Below the pieces are notes generated by a model that worked only from the letters and a program-made list of their open reading frames with translations, searched no databases and was not told where the DNA came from. Made by a program: the position numbers and the translations under genes. A stretch of DNA of 64,000 bases from positions 23,026,577 through 23,090,576 of the forward strand of contig NC_092582.1 of the NCBI RefSeq assembly GCF_037975245.1. The letters are read 5' to 3'. The DNA is from Apostichopus japonicus (Eukaryota > Echinodermata > Holothuroidea > Aspidochirotida > Stichopodidae). The first letter of the stretch is position 1. Each line of letters begins with the position of its first letter. Shown in pieces: positions 36,600 through 49,900 of the stretch.

Positions 36600-37820
36600 G
36601 GTCCAAATTTGAGGGTCCAATTTGAGGCTCGAGGGGATCAACTTCAGCGACTTGAAGACTGTATTCGCAGCGTGAAAGCATGGACCACTGCCGACAAGTT
36701 AATGCTGAACGACACCAAGGCGGAGGTTCTTCACTTTTCCTCGCGTTTTATAAAGAATCCGTCTCCTATCTCCACTATTCAAGTTGGTGACACGAAAGTT
36801 GATGTTGCTCCGGAAGCACGGAATCTCGGTGCGTTGATGGACCAGGGAGCTGCTACTAGAGTAGCAGCTCCCTGCAGCTGGATGGACCGACACATGTCGC
36901 TTCAATCGCATGTGAACAAAGTGTGTCGCTCTGCAAGTCTTGGGTTATCAAAGATTGGTCGTATAAGTAAATATATAGATCGGCCGACTGCTGAACGACT
37001 TGTACACGCCTTCGTAACATCTCATCTCGATGCCAATAACAGTCTTCTCTATGGCCTACCAAATTCTGCCAGTGTCAAGCTACAACGCGTGCAGAATAGT
37101 GCCGCTCGAGTTGTCCTGGGTGTAAGTGGTAGTTATGTAACATAAATGCCTTGCGAAAGAACGAGCTCCACTAGCTTCCAGTGAAGGACCGCATTGTGTA
37201 TAAATTTCTATTGCTTACTTACAAGTCACTCAACGGTCTTTCTCCTGCTTACATCAGAGATCTTCTCGCTGCTTGCACCCCGGGACGCTCGCTCCGTTCA
37301 GCATCGCATGCAGGCACTCCTCGTGGTCCCGAAAACCGTCTCAACCAAGAACTACGGAGATCGCCTCAGATCGCGCTTTCTCGGTCGCTGCACCGAAGCT
37401 TTGGAACGACCTACCACACGACATAAAGACTGCCAAATCTCTCGCCATATTTAAGTAAATTTTAAAAACACATCTTTTTAGTTTCTCTACGTGATTTGGT
37501 CACTTTTATATACTCGTGTTTTTATCTAGACTTTTACTTTTGTATAACTCTAGTTTATGTGCTTATCCTTTTGTTTTGTTTTTCTTTGTTTTTTTTAGGT
37601 TTTGGTCTGTTTTATAGCCTTTCTCGTGTTTTAAGATTTTTGTGTTCGTATTTTTCATACTGTTTAATTTTCGTTTTTGTGTGTTCTAGACTTTTTATTT
37701 CTTTTGATTTCTCCGTCTTTTTGTTTCTATTTTGTTTTAGGTTTTGTAAAGCGCCTAGAGGCCTTTTGGTATTCGGCGCTATATTTAAGAATCTATTTAT
37801 TATTAATATTATTATTATTG
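36600..37820 (+). mobile_element. 5'-truncated CR1-like LINE, reverse transcriptase C-terminus
   Basis: A frame from 36609 to about 37143 encodes the end of a non-LTR reverse transcriptase: WTTADKLMLNDTKAEVLHFS, then HVNKVCRSASLGLSKIGRIS, then VKLQRVQNSAARVVLG. A stop and frame changes follow; further frames carry LLTYKSLNGLSPAYIRDLL and AFSVAAPKLWNDLPHDIKTA. The 3' UTR contains TTTTGTAAAGCGCCTAGAGG and GGCGCTATATTTAAG, ending in an ATT-repeat tail. The two or more frame disruptions make it inactive. A 45-bp palindromic insertion interrupts the reverse transcriptase in frame at 36836-36887. Confidence 0.92.
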
Positions 37821-37904
37821 TTAAAAATGGCAATTTGTAATGCTACCGGTTGACACTAAACGCATGATACATGACATATGAGATGGACATTAATATAAGA
37901 ATTG

Positions 37905-38352
37905 ATGATGTAGGGGTCATTTTAATTGGTCATGCACTCTTTGGACCGGGCAAGACGCATTATGGTACTCTTCTACAATAGAGTTCATGTTACCCATCGG
38001 TTTGGTGATCTAAGGCGTGCTGGATGGATTAGGGCATAATGCTTTTTCGTGGTCCCGTTACATTCATTTACGAAGTGATGATTTAGTGGTCAGTTTAATT
38101 GGTCAAGCACTCTTTTGACCAGGCTAGACGCAATGTGGTACTCTTCTACATTGTCATTAGAGTTCATATGACCCATTGGTTAGGTGGTCCAAGGCGTGCT
38201 GGTCTTGATTAGGGCCCAGATTTTTTTGTGGCCCCGTTACATCCATTTAATAGCCTGGTGTATTGGTCATGTGAATTGGTCAAGCACTGTTTGGACCGGG
38301 GAAGACGCATTATGGTAATTTTCTACATCGTCCTCATAGTTCATATGACCCA
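37905..38352. repeat. Tandem repeat, about 176-bp unit
   Basis: Two full copies and one partial copy begin near 37905, 38081 and 38255. Shared blocks are AATTGGTCAwGCACTsTTTGG, GACGCAtTaTGGTA, TTCTACA, TTCATATGACCCATTGG and AAGGCGTGCTGG. It lies within the inverted-repeat pair at 35840-38575. Confidence 0.85.
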
Positions 38353-38954
38353 TTGAAAAAAAACCTCATTATCTTTGGAAAAATACACTAAAATGTACTT
38401 TTTCGACGAAAAAACCTTGATAATCTCGTATACTATACGGAAGCAAAAGGCTTTCCATAGTTGTACATCGAATCCATTATCGAATAAGTAACATGTGTAC
38501 TACAGTTACATATTCGCGAATGTCGAACGAGGAACGCGGAATAAGTAATCTAACTTCACACCGGTGAACAAGAACGACCCATCCGAAATTCTCTGACCAC
38601 AATTCAATGACTTAATCAACTAGTCTTTGCTTAGTCTGCATCTGATCTGGAACGTGTGGCCGGATCTTTATATTTTGCTGAGTCTCATCGGGAAATTCCA
38701 ATTTGTATTTCGTGCCTCTTTCAGTCTTTGTACATGTCATACATCCGAAAGTACAACGTCAGTGGAAAAACCCAACATATGTATTTCTGGGAAGAAATGT
38801 AAGTGGAAAGAAACGTTGATGTAATAACGTCTAAAGTAAAGTGTAACTGATAGTGATATGGTGTTTGGCCAAACTTTACTTTTGCTATTGAAAATATATA
38901 GCCTAGGCATTAGCCTAGGCTAGTTTGCCTTGCAAAGGTTATAGCATGGTGTGC

Positions 38955-39499
38955 TCATAATTGACGCACTTAAGGATTTGATCAACGATGTCTATCAAGG
39001 AAAAATCCAAATCACTCAACTGTATGTGTTTTTCATCTGTGTAGTTCCTCAGAAATGTTATGATCTCAAAATTTGACCACAAAATGTCTGCCGTGTCAAG
39101 TTCTTTCATACCCCTAAATTGATTGACACATTAGTCGATAAGCTAACTGTAGTGTAGGCCTTAGTATACATCCATTGACTTAAGATGCTGTTTGCAATGC
39201 TCTGAGCCTCTAAGCTCGGACAGATCAGGTCCCAGAGAGTACAGTAATGTTATCATATTGAGGTAATGTTGGTTATTTTTAGGATGTAAGATTTCCAAAT
39301 GGCCAAGAAACGTGCAAAACTGGGGGGAGGGTGTTAAAAGCTTAAAAAATACCACAATTTGGTCAGCAAATAGCTGAAATGGTATCAAACTCCATGAAAT
39401 ATGTAATTCTGCTTGACTACAAAAAGTTTATGTGGCCTGCTGTATCGTTGCTAGTAATAATTGAAGGTGCGTCAATTACGGGGGTGCGTCAATTATGAA
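38955..39499. mobile_element. Possible MITE with 15-bp terminal repeats
   Basis: TCATAATTGACGCAC at the left end is an exact reverse complement of GTGCGTCAATTATGA at the right. The right end carries a second tandem copy (GTGCGTCAATTACGG). A TA dinucleotide inside both ends would fit Tc1/mariner insertion, but no transposase is seen, so the superfamily is open. Confidence 0.5.
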
Positions 39500-40564
39500 G
39501 CCTTTAGGCTTTACTATACATGTATACGTTGTTAGGTCCTACTACCAGCTCAGTATTACAAACTACAATTCAACTAGCCAGACTTACATGGAATTCCTTT
39601 CACCATCAACTTTATAGTTGTTTATTCCTTTTTAAGCAGAATTTAATCTTTTCTTGATTAAATAAGTGGATATCATATATAGGGCTAGCCCCGTTCCAGT
39701 GCCATTCCAGATCCTTGGCTAAGCCCACATTGATGAGCTCTTCATAGGAAATTTGAGCTCTTCATATGAATTTACTTTGTGTACCCTTTGTTGATCGAGC
39801 ACGTCCCCACATTTACCCCCACCTCTTCAGAAATCTTTGATCCGCCATTGATTTAGTGGGCCTCCCTTTTCAGAAATCCTGAATCCGCCACTGATAACAT
39901 GGAAAAAGAACATAAAGGGGCCATGACATACTGTAGGTTGTGACATTTTCCTGTTAAATCATGGATGTAAAAAGTTCATGTCAGACTTTAAGTTTGTTAG
40001 AGATCGAATAGATATCGCTTGCAAAACGACTCTCTGATTTTCACTGCAACAAGTACACCCCCACACCCCAAGCCCTGTGTGTACACCCCTGTACAGCAAG
40101 TAATCACTAAAGTATGCATCACAGGCCGGTACATTATATAAATATTTAGACCCCTAAAGTATAGTAGGTTTTGATTGGGTATAATTTTAGCCCATAGGCC
40201 GCTAAAACATAGGATTGGCGAAAATTTTAGGAATGGATTTTACATAGGATTGTATGGGTGAAACTTTCTTTGATTTGCTAGGGAAGAAATGGTACACTGC
40301 CTTCAAATGTGACGGTTCGCTGGATAGACTGAGCGAATTGTAGTTAAGACAAGATTGAGGAATAATATACAGTCATGTTGATTGAATAGTTGTAACTGTA
40401 AGTAACTAGTAAGAGTCAATATACTGTCTTCAAATATATAATAGTTGGTTGAATAAATCAAATTAATTTTGGTTGATTGTTTATTAAAAAGACCGATTCT
40501 GATTGTTGATTTAAATGACGAAATATACAGTGCATATAGGCCTACAGTGCACCCACAATAATGA

Positions 40565-40631
40565 TGTGCTCTTCCCGCCATCGGAGTAACATGGGAAAGA
40601 ATGGCACTTTTTCGATGGCGGATAGAGCACA
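40565..40631. promoter_or_regulatory. Inverted repeat with YY1-like sites near GTF2B start
   Basis: Arms TGTGCTCTTCCCGCCATCG (40565-40583) and CGATGGCGGATAGAGCACA (40613-40631) pair with two mismatches over 19 bases. Each holds a GATGGCGG/CCGCCATC core like the YY1 site found near many TATA-less promoters; another ATGGCGG follows at about 40639. It is about 340 bases upstream of the GTF2B ATG. An acceptor-like TTTCTTTCATAG before 40909 suggests a 5' UTR intron, which would place the transcription start near here. Function is inferred. Confidence 0.4.
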
Positions 40632-40950
40632 TTTGCTAATGGCGGAATGTACTGATGGCAGTTTGACACGGCCCCCAGCTAGGCCTATCACTATTATAGT
40701 AGTTTCTTTGTTGAAAAACAGCATCTCACTTCTCAGAGTCAGAGTCGTACCCATGTATTAGTATAATATGACATCACATCAACAAAATGCAATCCCCAGG
40801 AGTACTACAAATGTTGTCATTTTGTATATATTGAAATAAGACAGCCTTTACTGAAAGAAAAAAAGAAAAAAGATTGTAATTTGTATCACTTGTGTATTTC
40901 TTTCATAGAACTTTCTAGTTTGGTGACAGCAATTGCTGCACAGCCTGAGG

Positions 40951-43900
40951 ATGTCATCGCCCGGGGCTGGTCCAAGTAAGGCCAGAAATAGGTGAGTAGT
41001 ACTCTTCTGCTAAAGTACTTTACTATATACTTTTGAAGCAGAAAAAAAGGTTTCCATCATGATGTATGTAAGTATTCTTAGGCCAGTTGTTTATAAAAAA
41101 GCTATAGCTGCTTCAAAGTCCCCTTTGGCGAGGCTGAATATCAATACAGTATCAAGCAGTACTTAGCGATTATGTCTGTAGACCAGCAGTGCCTAAAATA
41201 TTGCCATTTACAAGTGTAAACTACAGAGTACAAAAGACTGCAGTTGGCACTACAGAAGCAATCTGCTTTTGATGTAATGCCTAAATTGGTTTAATTTTGT
41301 TTGCTTAAATGCTTATTCATTTTGTACTTTTAAAAGAGATCAGTATACCTCAAAGCTCAAATGAAGAAATGGATCATGCCTCTCTCTCTCTCATAATTAA
41401 ATATTAAGAGTGGGTTACTGTTAACTTTTGGGTTGGTCGTATTGCTTGTACAGTATGTAGAATCTAACACAGTCGTTGTGCCGAACGTATGAATGTGCTT
41501 CTTTTGGACATATTGAATGTAGTTGTACATCGCTACGCTATCACCAGTGTACAGATGTACTGTATTTCTTACAGCATTATTTGAAAACGATCATCATCAT
41601 TTGTACAGTAACGAACTATATATTGATGTGGACTATTAGGGAAGAGGAAATATCACCTGTAGTTTGAACACTATGGGCAGGACCTTTTTTACAGATTTTA
41701 GACAATTTAAAAAGAGAAACACATTGAAAAGTGCGTTAGTTTTGTTATTTACTAATTGTTGTTGTTGTTTACAATTTGTGTACAGGCCTGTTTACCTGCA
41801 GAAAGTCAGTTGTCCCCAGCATCCTAATGCGAACCTCATAGAGGACTGCCATGCTGGTGATATGATATGCCCGGAATGTGGACTGGTTGTTGCTGACAGG
41901 TAAGTCTGCAATTTGGAAATGTGTGGTTCATTAATGTGATGGTTTTTTTATATTTTTTATATTACCCATTCTACTGAACTTTATAAGCAGAGCCCTGTAT
42001 TTATTTCGGTGTACAGTATACAAATACCGCTTACCTTTGGGTAAATTATTCAAACATTTAAGAGCTTTATTAGGACCAAGTTGAAACTACTTTCTCCCTT
42101 ACTTTTCTTTGACAAGAACCTCAAATTTCAGCTTAGGCTAGGATAAAGCACTGGCACCAGTGTTTCTTTTACTATAGTAAGAGGCCTATACAGCGGTAGT
42201 ATATAGACTACTGAACATGTGGTCAGAATGGTGAAAGTACGTGGAAAATCCCCACCCCCCCACCTCTCAAAGTGAAACACAAATGCTTTACTATTTCTGA
42301 ATACAATTGTCATATAATCAATGCATGAACATGGAAAATAATATTTACAATCCTTTACATGGCATAATATTGCATTACATGGGTGTCTTATAGAGGAAAA
42401 TTACTTAATTGATGAAAATTTGATTATTCAAACTTTTCAATTATCCAAACTACCTTCGGTTCCCAACCAGTTTGGATAATAAGTGTTTAAGAGTTTTACT
42501 GTACCCTCCATATCGGAAAACCATGTAACAATGCAAAGAACTTCAAATAATGCATAATGCAAGTTTGAGAAATTCTTGTTTGCTCTTTCCATATACAGTA
42601 TATATATATATGATAAAAACTAACTTTTAAAGAACCAGTGTCTGGTTGTCCAATCTTTTAATACCATATGGACTGGTTATTTCCATAGAAATACCCTGAT
42701 TGGTGTCTCCCCTTTGGTTTGAATCACATAATTTTGAAAGTTGAGCAGCTGTTATGCACGTTTACAGCTCCATACACAGTATCTCTAGTGGTAACTCACG
42801 TGTGCTTTGGTTGTCTGTTTTCTGGTGCTACCAAACATCACACTGTAGACAATATGCTTGGTTTAAACGATACTGGCACTAAGTACACAAACATTGTCTT
42901 CATTGATTCCTGTATGTTGTCACAGGAAAAATGTCATAAGATGGGACGACAAGACTTGGGAGTATGAAGTTACCCAATGGTCAAGAAATGACAGTCTATG
43001 ATTATAATTTCCGATCTCCTATCGCAGGGTCATTGATGTAGGCTCCGAGTGGCGTACCTTCAGCAACGATAAATCTCTGACCGATCCATCTCGTGTGGGG
43101 GCAGCAGAGAACAGTCTCCTTAGCGGCAGCGACCTCACCACCCTGATCGGCAAACCGTCCGGCCTAGCCGGTTTCAACGAAGACGGTACTCTGAAGTACA
43201 GCAGTAAACGACAGGTGAGTTTGGGATTGAAACCAAACCAGGAATTTTGCTCTTAATGGGGGAATAATTGATCCTGTATGGCATCCCAGAATGCTTTTGC
43301 AAACATTGGCAAATTGCTATTCGATTGCAAAGAAAAAACCTGTAGTGTTTTGTTACGAGATAAAAGTTCAGGGCCTAAACAAAATTATTCCCTCGTTTGG
43401 TAATGTTTTTGATTCTGGATTTGTTTGGTAAAGTTAAAAGTTGAAAGTTTACAGTCTTGTTCAAGGCCAAGGCCTTCTCACACAAATTTACAACTTAACC
43501 CCTGGTCATTGGTAACTTGTCACACCCACACACCAAAGTGTGCACAATTCAAACAATCTCTCCTGGGGCACCACGGTGCACCACATCCACGTGTCCCTCG
43601 GGGGACTTCCCATAGGGTGCAGCCACAAACCGGCGCACGCATATCTACAAGCTACCTCAGCAAGTCCCCAAATATACAGTACACCTGGGTGAAGAGAGGC
43701 AATGGAGATATAGTGCCTTGCCCAAGGACACAATGCAATGCTCTGGCCAGGACTCGAACCTTAGATCCCTTAGATCACAAGTCAACTGCCTTAACCATTT
43801 GACCACAATGCCCCTGTACTCATATGACTTATATGGTACTCTGTGGCAAGGAGCTAGAGCGAGCTTCTTTTTTCTTAAACTATCCTGTTTTTCAGATTAT

Positions 43901-46900
43901 TTTACCTAAACAATCTGCTTACTGTCAAGAGTACTCCTGGTAAGGCTATGCTGACGATGATATTGGACTCATCTGTCCGGTCCTGAATGTTAATTTAATC
44001 CATTATTTTCAATTTTCTTGACCGACTCAACCAAAACATGTTCTTTCAATTTCACACCAACAAACAGAAGCACCCTTACATGACATGCTAAAGCCTCTTG
44101 TTTGGGACATATTTGTAATGCATTCTAGACATGTCGTTGCGATGTTATAATTTAAGTCTTTCACGTTCCGATTGAGCTATTTGTTGCCTCTGAGTAGCTG
44201 GTATTGTGGTCTGTGTGCTAGACTAAGTAGTCCAGTCACTTTGACTGATGATCTTCTGCTCAGATGCTTAGAGTGGTACAGATGTACATACAAGACTGCT
44301 AACAGTGGCTGTGTTATGTTCTACAAAAATGTCCAAATTTATTTAGAACCCGCCATCATCCTTTAAGTGTTTCTTGTAAATATATTTTAAAAGTCAGCTT
44401 TGGAGTTTTGTGGTTAAGGCATTGAAGACTTGCCCCAAACCGTGTGCGGCCATCTGAAAAAGTTAACTTTCTGTTGCTTGCAAGTGAAGTTTTTTTTGTG
44501 TCGCTACAAAATGCAGACAGTAATGAAACGTGATACCTTGTTATCTTTAGCTGGACCTGAGATGTCCATCGCTGTATCGTTTGTATACTGTGCTGTGTGT
44601 ATTGACCGCAGCTGTATGTACTGACTGTACACTAGTGTCTAATTACCGACGGTAGCAAGCTGTGTGTGTGTATTTCCTGGGATCGATGGTGGTGTCTAAC
44701 ACTTCTGTTACTCCTCATTCGAAACTAGGTCAGATTGCCGGCATTAGACGTTTCTTTTTGCGCGAGTCTTCACACCCTTTAATATCATCTTTGCTTCCAC
44801 AGGTCAGCACTAAGGACAGAGTTCTTCTCAACGCCTTCAGAGAAATCGCTAACATGGCTGATAGAATCAACTTACCAAAGACACTGATTGTAAGTCATTT
44901 AAAGTCACTCTTTTTTTCTCAATGAAAACTGGAACAATGTCATGAAAGATAATTTAAAAAGCAGTGGTCATGTTTTTGGGATAATTTCCACAATCTTCCG
45001 GTGTCTGACATGATGCTTGTTAAACGGCACAGTGTCCTTGAAACGGTAATCCATCAATGTTTAAGTTGGGCATTGGAAGGGAGTACAGTCAGTTGCAATT
45101 GTTTAAAACAGGTGAATATTTGGCTTGAGCTGATTCTAGTTTGATGGAGATAGCTATTGTCGGAATTTCGGAAATGAAATTATTTAGAAGCAAAAGGAGA
45201 TTCCACATGGTTATGAAATCAACAAATTAAAAAAAATATAAACCTTGGATGGTCATCTGCGACAATGTAATTGTGAATTTACAATCTACTTTACAATAAA
45301 TAATACGTGAAGTTTTCTGAGCATATTTTCAAATACCCCAGGATTTCTCTTAATTTTATCCCATCAAAGTAACTGCCGTTCAACCTTCAACTTTCGATTG
45401 TGCAAACTTTGAAAGATATTTGAACGATCGATGGTTGAGTTGTAAAACGTCGAATCAGAGTTCAGAACATTCTCAGTGGCGCTAAATTTTTGAATACGCT
45501 CATTAATGTTCACGAATTACGTCAGTTGTATCTAAGTAAATTTTTGTTTTTCCCATGTTGACAACTATGTAGTATATGAACTCTTGTAATGTAAGGGATC
45601 AATGCTATATAAATTCAGGGCCAGATCTTCCGTTAAGGAGAGATAGGTTTAAAGCTTGTCCCTGTGATGGTTTCATTCATGGGTTTAAATCTGTGAAGTG
45701 ACATTTGGATTGACAGAATTTTATTGATCATTTAGTAAATAAGGAAGTTCTTTTCATTTTATTTATTTTTATTTTTTCCATCTGGACAGGATCGGACAAA
45801 TGCTCTCTTCAAGAAGGTAAATGACCAGAAGAATTTGAGGGGACGAAGCTACAATGCTATCGCCGCAGCGTGCTTATACATTGCTTGCAGACAGGAGGGA
45901 GTACCGCGAACCTTCAAAGGTTGGTCGTAAATTCCTCCTCCATTTGATCATCTTTGCTCGCAGAAAAGTCCCAGAGTTATGAATATGTCATAGAACTGAG
46001 GTGATAGTAAACATTAACATCAATAATTGACTGATAGGCCATTTCTTTACTTCTATGTGTCTTGTGATTATTTTGCCGAATGTATGATCATCTTTATATC
46101 CTTTTTTTGACATTACCCAGAAATCTGTGCTGTTTGCAGTGTCAGCAAGAAGGAGATTGGTCGTTGCTTTAAGCTGATATTGAGGGCGCTAGAGACCAAC
46201 GTGGAACTGATCAAGACCGGAGATTTTATGGTTAGCTTTGGCAAAAATTTTCTCCTAATTTTGGATCCGCTGTTATTTTGACATGAGAGAAAAGCAGAAA
46301 ATTTCTCAACGTTTGAATGGAAAAAAAAGTTGCTACAAATCTACAGCAGTATTTTCCATTCTTGCGATGATGAAAAAGGTAGGATGGGATCATAGTGTTA
46401 TGAATGGAAATCATAGTTGTTATATCAATGAAGAAGTTTGTAAGACTAAAATCCATAGGACTGTGCTGCTTTAGCACACCTGTCTTGTAGGACCAGTACA
46501 CATCAGTATGGTGGCCGAGAGCTGAAGAAACCATACAGGCAGCTCCCCGTACAGAACTAAGAGCGAAGGATAAAGAATGCAATGATAACAAGGGAGTAGA
46601 AAAGAATGAAGGCGAAAAAACAAAAGAAAACATGAAAAGGATAATAGGATGAGTATGAGATGAGTATGCGACGGGTCTATGAGTATACGAGTATGCGATG
46701 AGTATGCGATAATGTGATGAGTATGGGATGAGTATACTACAATGTGATGAGTATGGGATGAGTATAGTATTATGGGATGAGTATACTATAATGTGATGAG
46801 TATGTGAGGAGTATATGAGTATGGGATGAGTATAGTATAATGTGATGAGTATGGGATGAGTATACTATAATAGGATGACTATGGGATGAGTATGCTATAA

Positions 46901-49900
46901 TGTGATGAGTATGTGATGGGTATACGAGTATGGGATGAGTATAGTATAATGTGATGAGTATGGGATGAGTATACTATAATGTGATGAGTATGTGAGGAGT
47001 ATACGAGTATGGGATGAGTATAGTATAATGTGCTCAGTATGGGATGAGAATGGGATGAGTATGCTATAATGTGATGAGTATGTGATGAGTACGCTATAAT
47101 GTGATGAATATGGGAGGAGTATACGAGTATGTGTTGAGTTTAAAATGAGTGTGCGATAAGTATACAGTGAGTATGTGATGAGTGTGTGATTAGTATACAA
47201 TGAGTATGGGATGAGTATGCTATAATGTGATGAGTATTGGATGAGTATGCTATTATGTGATGAGTATGGGATGAGTATGCTATTATGTGATGAGTATGCT
47301 ATTATGTGATGAGTATGCGAAGAGTGTCTGATGAGTGTGTGATGAGTGTGTGTGATTAGTATACAATGAGTATGAGATGAGTATGCTATAATGTGATGAG
47401 TGTATGGGGGGGGGGGCTTAGACAAAATGGGATCAAGACTAGTGTGTATTTTAACACAGTGAACACCTTATTTACACAGATCCAGCACAGTCGCATTTTA
47501 TTTTTTCTCTCTCTCTTTTTCACAAATTCATCTTTCACAAATTCATCATCTTTTTCACAAATTCATCATTCATTGTTTCCTAATTGTGCCTTATTTCTGG
47601 CCGATGTTTTCACAATTATTTTTTTCCCCGTCTCTTCTTTACACTTTCCAGTCGAGATTCTGTACAAACCTCAGTCTACCTCCCCCTGTCAAGAAAGCGG
47701 CCACCCATATAGCCAAGAAGGCCGTGGATATGGATCTCGTGTCTGGGTACGCACCAACTTTTTCAACAATTTTCAATCTGTCGTTGTTATCTCCAAGTAG
47801 TCCACATTCTTTAATATCCATAGAAATTCTACTACAGGCTTGTATATTTTTCTACGACAGCTTACGTTTATGTTATGATTGGTATCAAAATTTAATCCTC
47901 CTACCCACCCCACCAGAGAATTTCATCTCCTCAAGAACTGTACAAATGCAGTTTTAACCAAATCTAGTCACCCAGAAGAAGTGCATTTAGACAATATTAT
48001 TGTTTGTATTATTATATATTTATTATATATTATATCATTATATACTATGATATATTATATTATTACAATATTATTATTTAGACAGTATTATTATTGAGAG
48101 CAATCGCAATATCAGCCCAGTGTGTTATATGCGAATTAGACAAAGCCCAATAGTAATTAAGTAATGAGGCTGTCAGACTTATTTTTGGCGTGGATTCCTT
48201 TTATTGTCAAAAGAATTTTCTTGAATATCCGAGCGACAGATATATTGTATGTTGAAATTGGCACTAATTGGCGTAAGCTTTCATCATGTTGTCCGTTTCG
48301 CTTTGGTCTTTGGGAATTGTCAGAACATTTAAATTAGCTTGGCTTGAAACTTAACACTTGACAAAACTTAAATCGAGTCTCAGGGAATTATTTGGAGCCC
48401 AATTTTGTATGGCAGTTTGTGTAAAGGGTTCTTAATAGCGTTGTGCGGTAGTCGGATTTCACACAACCGGTAGTGTTGCAACATGAATCCCGGTATCGTA
48501 ACTACAACCGGTATTTTCTTCAACTTTCATCTACGGTTCAAAGCACTTAGTTACGAGACTGTCAATGTCATACATTCAATATGCATAGCCTAGGCTATGT
48601 ACATACTCTTACACGCACGTTCATAAAAAAAATTAAAAAAAATAACACGCTATATTAGGGCCTTTGTTTTTTTAACATACACTTCCAAAAAGAAAAGCAC
48701 AAACCTTGGAAAAAAGCAACCCACACCATCCTTCATTCATACTCGACGTAGGATATTAGATTAACACGTTCGCACTGTGGATTTAACTTGTAATCCGTAC
48801 ACAAACATAAATTGGGAGTTCCCCACTAATCCATGATATTGGAATAGGGCAACCCCTTCAAGTTCAAAAGTTCACAATGAAAAGTTTTTAACTATCAACA
48901 AGTCACCACGTGTTTGGAACTTCAGACAATAAGAATGTTACATAGGGGCTACGTAAATACGGGATTATAAACTACATACATAAAAATAGTACAGATTTAT
49001 TTATATCGTTAATCGGCTTTTGTTTACTCCAGAAAATATACTTTCAATACGTACAATATCAATCTTTCGTACAAAAGATCTTAAAAATTAAAAAAGTAGC
49101 GAAAGATAAATATAAATGACATCGTGGAACCCCCCGCATTAATAAACGAATCAATTTCATTACATCATCAAATCTCAAGTACTGAACTGTTGTGTGTACC
49201 TGTACCGTACCCTAGGCTATAATAATAATATACAGTCCCGTGCGAAGATGGATTTAAACTGGATATACTCCCTGCGGTTTTGGCTCAAATTGATTAAATC
49301 GTTATAATTATTATAACAAAATGAGGTGAAATGCATAAGAGTAAGATTTTGTACATGGGAACCTTGACAATCATCGTTTGAAGGAAGAATAAATAACGAA
49401 AATTTCAGAATAACTTTGAGGTCCCGTAACATGCTGAGCGCAAGTAACGTTCGATATTTGGTGTAGCCTAGGTGCAAATTACTACGTGAAAAGATGATTC
49501 GTTAATACATAGGTCTAGGCCAGTACGTAAATTGGTCAGATATTATTCAAACTAAGAACACAGAAACCAGAAAAAATCGTGTTTTGTTTCTTTATTTCAA
49601 ATAGTAACACGTAGATATTTTTATTATGTCCGGGATTCCCGGGAATGAAAACGAAACGAATGTAAAAACCGGTTGTTTTCCCACTACCGGTAGTATTTAC
49701 ACATTGCTTTGTGATCGGGATTAGTCAATACCGGGATCGGGATACCAGGATTCACTTGACTACCGGGATCCCGCACAACCCTAGTTCTTAATATTGTTTC
49801 TTATAAAATACTGTGTATTCCTGGGTTCAAAAAAATAAAAAAACAACTTTGCTATACATCTCTGGACATCTTGTTTATCAATTAGACCATATTTTCAGAG

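Larger units (their letters stand above)
35840..38575. mobile_element. Possible TIR transposon enclosing a LINE
   Basis: Imperfect inverted repeats of about 120 bases lie at 35840-35962 and 38455-38575. Both contain CACCGGTGTGAAGTTAG, then ACTTATTC, then CTCGTTCGACATTCGCGAAT and a TAAC...TATTCGAyAATGG stretch. Just outside, AGAACGA occurs in direct orientation at 35841-35847 and 38571-38577 and may be a target duplication. The 2.7 kb between the arms holds a hAT-like fragment, a LINE 3' end and a tandem array. No transposase belonging to the element itself was found. The alternative is an inverted duplication of the SNAPIN promoter. Confidence 0.55.
35966..40560. other. Repeat-filled interval between SNAPIN and GTF2B
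   Basis: No host gene was recognised between the two promoters. The interval is mostly the mobile and tandem elements listed above. hAT-like ends reading GATCCGCCATTG and GAATCCGCCACTG occur at about 39838-39893 without identifiable partners. Confidence 0.55.

Noticed and set aside
39697-39893. Paired CAGTG...CACTG ends as a small hAT
   Set aside because: Flanking 8-mers (CCCCGTTC and ATAACATG) do not match.
43700-43818. tRNA gene on the minus strand
   Set aside because: Box B is exact, but box A is loose, the arms do not form a convincing cloverleaf and a SINE body follows.
46895-47425. 176-codon minus-strand frame rich in [10 protein letters not shown]
   Set aside because: It is the translation of the GATGAGTATG minisatellite in a GTF2B intron.
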